A DNA stretch of 30,095 nt from NCBI GenBank assembly GCA_964485045.1, contig CAZAGO010000005.1, positions 1-30,095 on the forward strand, written 5' to 3'. Below are positions 1 through 6,443 of the stretch, piece by piece; the stretch's first letter is position 1, and every line of letters starts with the position of its first letter. The translations under genes were made by a program, and so were the position numbers. The DNA is from CAZAGO01 sp964485045. Lineage in GTDB: Archaea; Nanobdellota; Nanobdellia; Pacearchaeales; GW2011-AR1. The notes under the pieces are model-generated. The model worked only from the letters and a program-made list of their open reading frames with translations, did no database searches and was not told the DNA's origin.

Positions 1-298
1 TAAGTCTTTTCATTTTTTGTATTGCTTCTTTAATTGTTAATTCTGGTTTTATAGTAGCAATCTTTTTTGGAGAAATATCTTTTGCCTTAATGTTCTTTAA
101 ATCCTCTTTTGATTTCTTGATAAGTGCCCAAAGAATGTCCTCTTGTGCAATAAAGCCTTTTAATTCTTTTTTTTCAACAAGAACAAGGCTTCCTATCTTT
201 TTCGCTACCATTTTTTTGGCACATTCAAGTAGAGAAGCGTTGGGGCTTATAGCTAAAGGCTCCCTTGTCATTATATCTGAAACAAGTATTTCCCCCAT
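1..298 (-). CDS. CBS-domain protein, partial (3' end beyond window)
   Basis: The reverse strand reads from an ATG at 298 to the window edge with no stop (99 codons). The protein begins MGEILVSDIMTREPLAI and continues through a segment containing GSLVLVEKKELKGFIAQEDIL, then a second DI...-KIATIKPELTIKEAIQKM. This is the usual pattern of two consecutive CBS motifs (DIMT...P.A.S...S..E.A..M...I.SL.V), which bind adenosyl ligands and regulate attached enzymes or channels. The partner domain, if any, lies outside the window, so the regulated activity is unknown. A TATA-like box at 320-330 on the same strand lies 22-32 bases before the ATG, so the start is well supported and the mRNA is probably leaderless. 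The gene is divergent from the thermosome gene. Confidence 0.8.
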   Translation of the reverse strand, partial: MGEILVSDIMTREPLAISPNASLLECAKKMVAKKIGSLVLVEKKELKGFIAQEDILWALIKKSKEDLKNIKAKDISPKKIATIKPELTIKEAIQKMKRL

Positions 299-319
299 AT
301 AATTTACATACCTTTTAGA

Positions 320-330
320 CTTATAAATAT
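320..330 (-). promoter_or_regulatory. TATA-like box for the CBS-domain gene
   Basis: The reverse strand reads ATATTTATAAG here, 22-32 bases upstream of the ATG at 298. This is the archaeal box A position for a leaderless transcript. Confidence 0.6.
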
Positions 331-364
331 TATTTAATACTCAAAAGTGACTTTCAATACAACA

Positions 365-375
365 ATATTTAAATA
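365..375 (+). promoter_or_regulatory. TATA-like box for the thermosome gene
   Basis: ATATTTAAATA lies 22-32 bases before the ATG at 397, with no Shine-Dalgarno motif in between. This matches a leaderless archaeal promoter. Confidence 0.65.
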
Positions 376-396
376 ATAAAATTTGAAAAGAATATA

Positions 397-1995
397 ATGC
401 CAGAAAAGCCTGTTGTTCTAATGCCTGAAGATATTCAAAGATTGATTGGAAGAGATGCTCAAAGAAATAATATTCTTGCTGCTAAAATGGTTTCTGATGT
501 GGTGAAGACAACTCTTGGTCCAAGAGGTATGGATAAGATGCTCGTTTCTCCAACTGATGAAATAATTGTAACAAATGATGGAGCAACTATCCTTAAAAAA
601 ATGCAAATTGAGCATCCTGCTGCAAAAATGATTGTTGATTTAGCTAAAACACAAGAAACAGAGGCTGGAGATGGAACAACTACCGCAGTAATGCTAACTG
701 GAAAGCTACTTGAAAATGCAGAAAAACTTTTAGATATGAAAATCCACCCTAGCGTAATTGCTAAAGGGTATAATCTTGCTGCAGAAAAAGCACAAGAAAT
801 TTTGAAAGAAATTGCTATAAGAATTTCTCCTCAAGATGAAGAAGTTTTAAAACAGATCGCTATGACTGCAATGACCGGAAAAGGTGCGGAGCATACTAAG
901 GAAAAACTTTCAGAAATAATTGTAAAAGCGATAAAACAAATACAGTCTAATGGAAATTTTGATTTGGATGATATAAAAATAGAAAAATCTAAGGGAGAAG
1001 AGGTAAAAGATACACAACTCATCTCTGGTATTGTTCTAAACAGTGAAAAAGTCTCTTCAGAAATGCCAGTTAGAGTGGATGAAGCAAAAATCCTTCTTAT
1101 TGATTTTGCTTTAGAATTAAAAAATCCTGAAATTGACACTAAAATTTCAATAACTTCTCCTGAACAACTTCAAGGTTTTTTAGAACAAGAAGAAAGAACA
1201 ATAAAAGATATGGCTGAAAAAATAAAATATTCTGAAGCAAACGTCGTTTTTTGTCAAAGAGGTATTGATGATTATGTTAAATATCTTCTCTCCAAACAAA
1301 ATATTTATGCATGTTCAAGAATTCCTAAAAAAGATTTAGAAAGACTCTCAAAAGCTACTGGAGGAAAGATTGCAAATAATATTAATGAAATTTCTTCTTC
1401 AGATTTAGGAAAAGCTGAGGTTGTTGAAGAAATAAAAAGAGGAGAAAACGTCTTGACATATGTAACTGGTTGTAAAAATCCTAAAGCATTAACTATTCTT
1501 GTTCATGGTGGGACAGAACATGTAATTGATGAGATTGAAAGAGCAATACAAGATGGAATAGGAGATATTTCTTCTTCACTTAAATCTCTTTTAATTGTTC
1601 CTGGTGGAGGAGCGGTGGAAATAGAACTTTCAAAAAGATTAAAAGAATTTGCTCAAACGCTAAGTGGAAGAGAGCAGCTAGCAATACAAGAATTTGCTTC
1701 TTCTCTTGAATTCATTCCCTCAACACTTGCTGAGAATGCGGGATTAGATCCGATTGAAATTTTAACAGAATTAAAATCTAAGCACGATTCTGGAAATAAA
1801 AATTTTGGATTAAATCTTTTTACAAACAAGGTTGAAGATGTTTTAAATGCAAGAATAATTGAACCTTTAAAAGTAAAAAGCCAGGCAATAGCTTCTTCTT
1901 CAGAAGTTGCCATTATGCTCTTAAGAATAGATGATGTAATTGCTTCATCTGGAACCAAGAAAGGAATGAACTATCTTGGAGAAAATAGATTTTAA
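397..1995 (+). CDS. ths: Thermosome subunit (group II chaperonin)
   Basis: This is an ATP-dependent cytosolic chaperonin that forms a double-ring folding chamber with a built-in lid. Seen in the 532-residue protein: GPRGMDKML (41-49) and NDGATIL (60-66) of the equatorial domain, the nucleotide-binding GDGTT (91-95), a PGGGAVE motif in the C-terminal equatorial part, and the terminal MLLRIDDVIAS block. Length is slightly short for the family (about 545). The tail ends KKGMNYLGENRF and lacks the Gly/Met-rich GGM repeats found in many thermosomes. The start fits a TATA box at 365-375 and the family N-terminus. Only one subunit gene is in the window, so a homo-oligomer is possible but cannot be judged here. 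A 71-aa gene follows 6 bases after the stop. Confidence 0.97.
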   Translation: MPEKPVVLMPEDIQRLIGRDAQRNNILAAKMVSDVVKTTLGPRGMDKMLVSPTDEIIVTNDGATILKKMQIEHPAAKMIVDLAKTQETEAGDGTTTAVMLTGKLLENAEKLLDMKIHPSVIAKGYNLAAEKAQEILKEIAIRISPQDEEVLKQIAMTAMTGKGAEHTKEKLSEIIVKAIKQIQSNGNFDLDDIKIEKSKGEEVKDTQLISGIVLNSEKVSSEMPVRVDEAKILLIDFALELKNPEIDTKISITSPEQLQGFLEQEERTIKDMAEKIKYSEANVVFCQRGIDDYVKYLLSKQNIYACSRIPKKDLERLSKATGGKIANNINEISSSDLGKAEVVEEIKRGENVLTYVTGCKNPKALTILVHGGTEHVIDEIERAIQDGIGDISSSLKSLLIVPGGGAVEIELSKRLKEFAQTLSGREQLAIQEFASSLEFIPSTLAENAGLDPIEILTELKSKHDSGNKNFGLNLFTNKVEDVLNARIIEPLKVKSQAIASSSEVAIMLLRIDDVIASSGTKKGMNYLGENRF

Positions 1996-2001
1996 AAGGG
2001 T

Positions 2002-2217
2002 ATGATTTTGAAAACGGAAAGATTTGATAGAGAAAAAATTAGAAGATTGGAAGATAATTTATCCAGTTTAATGTTTCTTCAAGAAATTCCTAACCATGAT
2101 AGGATGAGTATGCAAGTTTATTTTTCTGCAATCTCTAGGAGAAATGGGTTTGACCAATATCATCTAGCCCTAGAATTGATAGAAAAATATAAATTTTTTC
2201 TTTCTTATGAAAAATAA
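2002..2217 (+). CDS. Small hypothetical protein downstream of thermosome
   Basis: This 71-residue protein is charged and probably alpha-helical (e.g. REKIRRLEDNLSSLMFLQEI and YHLALELIEKYKFFL), with no signal peptide or membrane segment. I do not recognise the family. It starts 6 bases after the thermosome stop and is preceded by AAAAGGG, a weak ribosome-binding site, so it is most likely cotranslated with the chaperonin. The coding character and tight spacing support a real gene. A role linked to the chaperonin is only a guess from position. Confidence 0.65.
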   Translation: MILKTERFDREKIRRLEDNLSSLMFLQEIPNHDRMSMQVYFSAISRRNGFDQYHLALELIEKYKFFLSYEK

Positions 2218-2226
2218 GCTAATTCC

Positions 2227-3096
2227 TTAAATAAAGAAGGTTCCATATATAACGCAACAGATAATTATAATTGATGCAATTATATTTCTCCAGGTAGGTT
2301 TTTCTTTTAAGAATTTCCAGGCAAAAAGATAAATCAAAACCGGACTAATCATAAATACAAGTGTTGTTGAAATCATTCCTAAATGAATATAACCATAATA
2401 AACAATTATTCTGTATAATACCCAAATAAGCCCTAAACCAAACATTCCTCTGTATACGGATCTATCAAGTTTTTTTAATCCTTCTAATTTTGGTCTTAGT
2501 GCAATAATTCCTATTAAAAAGAGTGAAGAACACCTTACAAAATAGAAAGAAAAAGGAGAGTAATAATCTAGAATTAATCTAGACACTACTAGTTCCAGAG
2601 CAAAGAAAAGACTTCCAAGCGTTGCGGCAATAAAGTATTTGTTAAATGAAAGATGATGCTTTTTTATATGTGAAAAAATAATTGCGGATCCTGCAATTAA
2701 AGCAGGATAAATTACTTGGTGATTTTTTTCATAAAGATTTGAATCAAAAAATAAACTGAATATAAGAACGAGCAAAACTAAAAATATTGGCTCTGAAACT
2801 CTTGCTGGTTCTAAATTAGAAATTTTATCTCCTTTGATTGAATAAAACATAAAAAGGTTAGCAATTAAAGCAAAAATTATAACCAGCCCAAAAATAAGAA
2901 AATTTTTCAATTCTAACGCTTCAGGAGAAACTTGCCAAAAGAAATAAATAAATGGAAGCATAACTAACGTGATTGCTAAAAATTCTAAACAATGATGAAG
3001 ATTTACATTTGTTTGCTTCTGTCTTAAGATAAATCGTTCTAAAATTGTTCCGCATGCTAGAGATAATGCCCCGAGAAAAGGATAATACACCACCAT
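2227..3096 (-). CDS. DMT superfamily (EamA-type) transporter
   Basis: The 289-residue, strongly hydrophobic protein has about ten predicted membrane segments separated by short basic loops. The two-fold EamA layout has each half ending near a conserved proline/serine-rich stretch (EPARVSEPIFLVLL in the first half, STTLVFMISPVLIYLFAW in the second). Family members export or import metabolites such as amino acids or nucleotide sugars; the substrate cannot be told from sequence. A TATA-like TTTTTAAAA lies 25-35 bases upstream on the reverse strand, supporting the ATG at 3096. The stop is only 9 bases from the stop of the convergent 71-aa gene. Confidence 0.85.
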   Translation of the reverse strand: MVVYYPFLGALSLACGTILERFILRQKQTNVNLHHCLEFLAITLVMLPFIYFFWQVSPEALELKNFLIFGLVIIFALIANLFMFYSIKGDKISNLEPARVSEPIFLVLLVLIFSLFFDSNLYEKNHQVIYPALIAGSAIIFSHIKKHHLSFNKYFIAATLGSLFFALELVVSRLILDYYSPFSFYFVRCSSLFLIGIIALRPKLEGLKKLDRSVYRGMFGLGLIWVLYRIIVYYGYIHLGMISTTLVFMISPVLIYLFAWKFLKEKPTWRNIIASIIIICCVIYGTFFI

Positions 3097-3158
3097 CTTT
3101 TATTTTCAAATTAAGGAATATCCTTTTAAAAATGTTATTGGATAAAATTAAAAGAAAA

Positions 3159-3429
3159 TCCGTGAGTACACTGAAACTCTCACGTCGAATACTTTCAGTC
3201 TCCGTGAGTACACTGAAACTCTCACGTCGAATNNNNNNNNNNNNNNNNNNNNNNNNNNNNNNNNNNNNNNNNNNNNNNNNNNNNNNNNNNNNNNNNNNNN
3301 NNNNNNNNNNNNNNNNNNNNNNNNNNNNNNNNTCTCACGTCGAATACTTTCAGTCTCCGTGAGTACACTGAAACTCTCACGTCGAATACTTTCAGTCTCC
3401 GTGAGTACACTGAAACTCTCACGTCGAAT
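3159..3429. repeat. 42-bp tandem repeat array interrupted by a 100-N gap
   Basis: Units begin with TCCGTGAGTACACTG at 3159, 3201, 3356 and 3398, giving an exact 42-bp period with identical bases in all visible copies. Each unit contains the inverted repeat CGTGAG...CTCACG (12-base loop) and the pair CTGAAA/TTTCAG. The last copy is cut after 32 of 42 bases and abuts the tRNA-Gly fragment at 3429/3430. Copy number is unknown because the gap at 3233-3332 lies inside the array. No unique spacers separate the units, so it is not a CRISPR. Confidence 0.85.
3233..3332. other. Assembly gap (100 N)
   Basis: This is a run of exactly 100 N inside the 42-bp array. The sequence before the gap ends at unit position 32 and the sequence after it resumes at unit position 20, a 13-base overlap in phase. 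The true gap may be only whole repeat units. Confidence 0.98.
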
Positions 3430-3489
3430 GCGCGAGCCGGGAATCGGACCCGGGTCTCATCCTTGGCAAGGACAAATTCTACCACTAAA
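3429..3489 (-). pseudogene. Truncated tRNA-Gly(GCC) fragment (attachment-like repeat)
   Basis: These 61 bases are identical to positions 4106-4166 and cover the discriminator, T arm, variable loop, anticodon arm and most of the D arm. The first 10 nt of the tRNA are replaced by unrelated sequence, so the 5' acceptor strand is missing and the copy should not fold into a functional tRNA. Its 3' end touches the 42-bp array. Confidence 0.85.
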
Positions 3490-3560
3490 TGATAAAGCAG
3501 TATAGGTTATTTTTGGATAAGCACCAAGATTAATGTTAGGATTTTATTACTGCCAAAAGA

Positions 3561-3570
3561 TTTATATATA
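3561..3570 (+). promoter_or_regulatory. TATA-like box of the toxin-antitoxin operon
   Basis: TTTATATATA lies 20-29 bases before the antitoxin ATG at 3590, the expected position for leaderless transcription. Confidence 0.6.
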
Positions 3571-3574
3571 CTTA

Positions 3575-3584
3575 ATGTATACAT
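3575..3584. promoter_or_regulatory. Palindromic operator candidate of the toxin-antitoxin operon
   Basis: ATGTATACAT is a perfect 10-base palindrome just downstream of the TATA box and 6 bases before the antitoxin start. RHH antitoxins usually bind such palindromes to repress their own operon, so autoregulation is likely (inference). Confidence 0.5.
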
Positions 3585-3589
3585 AAAGT

Positions 3590-3811
3590 ATGCAAGAACA
3601 AACATCAATTAGAATTAGCTCGGATTTATTGAATACTTTAAAAAAGTTTAAAGAGGATAAGGATAGCTATGAAGATGTAATTTGGGATTTTATAGAACCT
3701 CATTTAGAATTGTCTGAGCAAACAAAAAAAGATATTGAAGTGTCAAGACAAGAGTATAAAAAAGGCAATTTTATGACGTTTGAAGAGGTTAAAAAAGAGA
3801 TTGGTTTCTAA
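3590..3811 (+). CDS. RHH-like antitoxin of a RelE/ParE-type toxin-antitoxin pair
   Basis: The 73-residue protein has an N-terminal TSIRISSDLLNTLKKFKE segment (residues 5-22), typical of a ribbon-helix-helix strand and first helix, followed by SYEDVIWDFIEPHLE. The C-terminal tail, SRQEYKKGNFMTFEEVKKEIGF, resembles the toxin-neutralising tails of RelB/ParD-like antitoxins. Its stop overlaps the toxin start by one base (TAATG), so the two are translationally coupled. The palindrome at 3575-3584 suggests DNA-binding autorepression. The pair sits between two copies of a tRNA-Gly 3' segment, which points to horizontal acquisition. The exact family name is not certain. Confidence 0.8.
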   Translation: MQEQTSIRISSDLLNTLKKFKEDKDSYEDVIWDFIEPHLELSEQTKKDIEVSRQEYKKGNFMTFEEVKKEIGF

Positions 3812-4062
3812 TGGAAATTATTTTTTCAAATAATTCAAAAAAACAATTAAAAAGTCTAGATGCAAGAATACAACAAAAAATAATATTTACTCTTGAAAAA
3901 TTTAAGAATAATCAACCAGTGGATATAATTAAACTAAAAAATAAAAGTGAAGAATTTAGGATAAGAACAGGAAATTATAGAATACAATTTCAAAAAGTTA
4001 AGGAAGGATTTTTAGTTACGAAAGTAGGTAAAAGAGAAAATTTTTACTTAGTTTTCTTATAG
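3811..4062 (+). CDS. RelE/ParE-family toxin
   Basis: The 83-residue protein has the RelE/ParE fold pattern: FSNNSKKQLKSLD at the N-terminus, helices with IQQKIIFTLEKF, then KLKNKSEEFRIRTGNYRIQF and a terminal KVGKRENFYLVFL. The basic residues in the RIRTGNYRI strand and in GKRENFY match the catalytic and RNA-binding surface of RelE-type ribosome-dependent mRNA interferases. Some relatives inhibit gyrase instead, so the target is not proven. Translation is coupled to the antitoxin by the TAATG overlap. The gene ends 43 bases before the 3' end of tRNA-Gly on the opposite strand. Confidence 0.85.
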   Translation: MEIIFSNNSKKQLKSLDARIQQKIIFTLEKFKNNQPVDIIKLKNKSEEFRIRTGNYRIQFQKVKEGFLVTKVGKRENFYLVFL

Positions 4063-4105
4063 TAAATTTATTTTCAATCAACACCCATCCTTTTCTAAAA
4101 AGAAG

Positions 4106-4176
4106 TGCGCGAGCCGGGAATCGGACCCGGGTCTCATCCTTGGCAAGGACAAATTCTACCACTAAACTACTCGCGC
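4106..4176 (-). tRNA. tRNA-Gly(GCC)
   Basis: The reverse strand folds as a 71-nt tRNA with acceptor GCGCGAG/CTCGCGC, D loop AGTGGTAG, anticodon stem TGTCC/GGATG around loop TTGCCAA (anticodon GCC at 4142-4144) and T arm CCGGG/CCCGG. The discriminator is A; CCA is not encoded. Its 3' 61 bases are duplicated at 3429-3489. Confidence 0.95.
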
Positions 4177-4233
4177 TTAAAAAACCCTTTAAAACAATCT
4201 ATTAGAACAAGTTTAAAAATATTTATGAAAGGT

Positions 4234-4398
4234 TTATTCTTTTAAATCCGCTATTTCAGATTCTGCTTTTTCAAGGGCAAACGCTGCTTCTTTAAATTCT
4301 TTAACATCTACTTTTTTAGATTTTTTAGAAGCTTCAAGAACTAAATCTTCAGCTAATTTGATATGTTGTTCCGCAAGTTCAATTTCTTCGTTTTCCAT
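4234..4398 (-). CDS. 54-aa helical small protein between two tRNA genes
   Basis: A reverse-strand frame runs from ATG at 4398 to TAA at 4234-4236. The 54-residue product is highly charged and alternates Glu/Lys with Ala/Leu (LAEQHIKLAEDLVLEASKK; KEFKEAAFALEKAESEIADL), which predicts one or two amphipathic helices or a short coiled coil. It has no membrane segment. I do not recognise the family. The clean coding pattern and lack of competing genes between tRNA-Gly and tRNA-Val make it plausible. It could also be a chance frame in AT-rich DNA, though the repeated A/E/K-helix composition argues against that. Confidence 0.6.
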   Translation of the reverse strand: MENEEIELAEQHIKLAEDLVLEASKKSKKVDVKEFKEAAFALEKAESEIADLKE

Positions 4399-4423
4399 TT
4401 TTTATCAACCTTTTTTGATTATA

Positions 4424-4494
4424 TGGTCCATGGAGGAATCGGACCTCCGCTTCTTCGGTGTAAACGAAGTGTTCTACCATTAGACTAATGGACC
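4424..4494 (-). tRNA. tRNA-Val(TAC)
   Basis: The reverse strand folds as a 71-nt tRNA: acceptor GGTCCAT/ATGGACC, D loop AATGGTAGA, anticodon stem CTTCG/CGAAG around loop TTTACAC (anticodon TAC at 4460-4462), T arm GGAGG/CCTCC. The discriminator is A; CCA is not encoded. Confidence 0.95.
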
Positions 4495-4558
4495 ACTTAT
4501 AACCTTAAGAGAGTTTTTAGGTTTTTTAAAGTTTGTTAGTTTTCAGTTTTCAGCACAA

Positions 4559-4568
4559 GTTTTATAAG
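4559..4568 (+). promoter_or_regulatory. TATA-like box for the 594-aa nucleotidyltransferase gene
   Basis: GTTTTATAAG lies 21-30 bases upstream of the ATG at 4589, supporting that start and a leaderless transcript. Confidence 0.55.
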
Positions 4569-4588
4569 TATTCTCTCTTTTTTAGTGT

Positions 4589-6373
4589 ATGGCTTCAGAT
4601 GAAAAAAGCATTCCAGAAATGGAAGTTGATAACAAGTATTCTACTAAAAAACCCATAATTCCTGAGAATTCTGAAAAACAGATAAAAGAAATAGAAAAAT
4701 CAAAGAAAGACCTTGAAAAACTTAAAAATTTTATTGTTAAAAAATATTCTTTTATGCAAGCATTAAGTCTTATTCCTCCACAATCTATTCCTGCTTTTAT
4801 AGAAGAGGAAGAAGTTCCGAAAGAGACAGAAAAACATATGCATTTGTTAATGATAGTTCCTGAAGAAAAACTAAAAGAAATTCCAAAAATTAAGCAAGAA
4901 ATAGTTAAAGAGATAGAAAAATCCAAACAGAAAATATGGCTTCATGTAAAGACGCCTGTGGATATATGGGAATTGTGTCTTGATAGTAAATTTGAGCTAT
5001 CACAACCTATCGCAATGAGTTTTCCATTGTATGACAAAGGAATTTTAGGAGCACTCAGAGTTGCAGAAATACACAAATCTCTTGTTCTAAATAAATTTGA
5101 AAAATATGTTGTAAGCTATGTTATAGGTGGGAGCCTCGTTAGAGGAGAAGCGGTAAAGACTTCCGATGTTGATGTTTTTGTTGTTATAAATGATACCGAT
5201 GTGAAAAGAATGCCTAGAGTTGAATTAAAAGAAAGATTGAGAGGAATTATCTATCAATACGTTGAGCAAGCCCTTTCACTTGCAGGTGTAAAGAATAAAT
5301 TAGAACCCCAAGTCTACTTATTAACTGATTTTTGGGAAGGTGTTAAAGACGCACATCCAGTAATGTTTACATTCATAAGAGATGGTATTCCATTATATGA
5401 TAGAGGTACATTTATGCCTTGGAAAGCACTTCTTAAAATGGGAAAATTAAAACCTTCTCCAGAAGCAATTGATATGTTTATGTCTTTAGGAGATAGAACT
5501 GTTGAAAGAGTAAAAAGAAGTCTTCTTGATTTAGTTATAAGTGATATCTATTGGGGAGTTGTCACTCCTACTCAAGCGATGCTCATGCTATATGGATTAC
5601 CTCCTCCAGCTCCAAAGCATCTTGTTTCGGAAATGAAGAGAATTTTTATGGATAAAGAAAAGCTTCTTGAAAAAAAATATATTGATATTTTAGAAGAAAT
5701 TGTAATAAAATACTATAAAGGATATGAGCATGAAAAAATAAAAGAAGTTTCTGGAAAAGAAGTTGACAAGCTTTTGAAAGATTCCGAATCTTATTTGAAA
5801 AGATTAAAAGAACTAAAAGAGCAAATAGAAAAAAGAACACACGAAAAAACAATTTTACAAATTTACGAAGATGTATTTCACCTTTTGCATACAATTATAG
5901 GAAAAAAACCTCAGGCAAAAGTTCTTGAAGAGTTTGAAAAAAATTATGTTAAAAAAGGAAAATTTACTCAACAGCATATTAGAATTTTAAAGAATATAAC
6001 CGTAGCTAAGGCAGAATTCAAAAAAGGTAAAATGAGTTCACATAAAATTGATGAAGCAAGAAGAAATGCAAATATTTTGATAAATGATTTGATTGAGTAC
6101 CAACAAAGATGTGATTTATCAATTTTTGAAAAAGGAAAAATAAAAATAAAATATGACAAAGACAAAATTGCTGAAGGCATTATCTGTGATGGGAATTTAT
6201 TTTTAATACGTGAAAACAAAATAAAAAAGATAAATGAAAACGTTTCAGATTCCACATTAGAAGAGCTAAATTCTTCTCTTGAAAAACAGAAAGAACAAAA
6301 AGAAATCTTACTTAATCCTAAAATTTTTGAATTATTAAAAAAAGAACTAGGAAATTTTGAAGTTTATTTATAA
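4589..6373 (+). CDS. Large nucleotidyltransferase-HEPN-like protein
   Basis: The 594-residue protein carries a pol-beta-type minimal nucleotidyltransferase motif, GGSLVRGEAVKTSDVDVFV (residues 180-198), with the paired catalytic acids D193 and D195. After a linker ending HPVMFTFIRDGIPLYDRG (about 256-273) comes a helical region (about 280-400) with YWGVVTPTQAMLMLYGLPPPAPKHLVSEMK, resembling the HEPN domain that partners minimal nucleotidyltransferases. The N-terminal 170 residues and C-terminal 190 residues (coiled-coil-like, about 395-425) are not recognised. MNT proteins transfer nucleotides to RNA, proteins or small molecules, and MNT/HEPN pairs can be toxin-antitoxin modules; which applies here is unknown. 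A shorter paralogue sits at 9400-10275. Confidence 0.8.
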   Translation: MASDEKSIPEMEVDNKYSTKKPIIPENSEKQIKEIEKSKKDLEKLKNFIVKKYSFMQALSLIPPQSIPAFIEEEEVPKETEKHMHLLMIVPEEKLKEIPKIKQEIVKEIEKSKQKIWLHVKTPVDIWELCLDSKFELSQPIAMSFPLYDKGILGALRVAEIHKSLVLNKFEKYVVSYVIGGSLVRGEAVKTSDVDVFVVINDTDVKRMPRVELKERLRGIIYQYVEQALSLAGVKNKLEPQVYLLTDFWEGVKDAHPVMFTFIRDGIPLYDRGTFMPWKALLKMGKLKPSPEAIDMFMSLGDRTVERVKRSLLDLVISDIYWGVVTPTQAMLMLYGLPPPAPKHLVSEMKRIFMDKEKLLEKKYIDILEEIVIKYYKGYEHEKIKEVSGKEVDKLLKDSESYLKRLKELKEQIEKRTHEKTILQIYEDVFHLLHTIIGKKPQAKVLEEFEKNYVKKGKFTQQHIRILKNITVAKAEFKKGKMSSHKIDEARRNANILINDLIEYQQRCDLSIFEKGKIKIKYDKDKIAEGIICDGNLFLIRENKIKKINENVSDSTLEELNSSLEKQKEQKEILLNPKIFELLKKELGNFEVYL

Positions 6374-6412
6374 AAGACTTAATCTTTGTTTATGGCGATA
6401 ACATAAGGGAAG

Positions 6413-6421
6413 GATTTAAAA
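6413..6421 (+). promoter_or_regulatory. TATA-like box for the Trm11-like gene
   Basis: GATTTAAAA lies 23-31 bases upstream of the ATG at 6444. Confidence 0.5.
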
Positions 6422-6443
6422 TTCTCTATTTTCTTTAATATCT

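Larger units (their letters stand above)
3429..4166. mobile_element. Candidate tRNA-Gly-integrated mini-element carrying a toxin-antitoxin pair
   Basis: A 61-base segment is repeated exactly at 3429-3489 and 4106-4166. The second copy is the 3' part of an intact tRNA-Gly(GCC); the first is a truncated fragment. Reading along the tRNA strand the order is intact tRNA, about 0.6 kb insert, displaced tRNA 3' end. This is the arrangement left when an element integrates at a tRNA 3' end and restores the gene. The insert holds only a RHH antitoxin-like and a RelE-like gene, with no integrase. It could be a minimal relic, a passenger moved in trans, or a product of plain tRNA duplication. Confidence 0.55.

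Noticed and set aside
3159..3429. CRISPR array
   Set aside because: The units are perfect head-to-tail 42-bp copies with no variable spacers, and no cas genes are nearby.
3045..3485. Open frames on both strands running through the gap at 3233-3332
   Set aside because: They translate repeats and N and overlap the DMT transporter or the tRNA fragment; no coding character.
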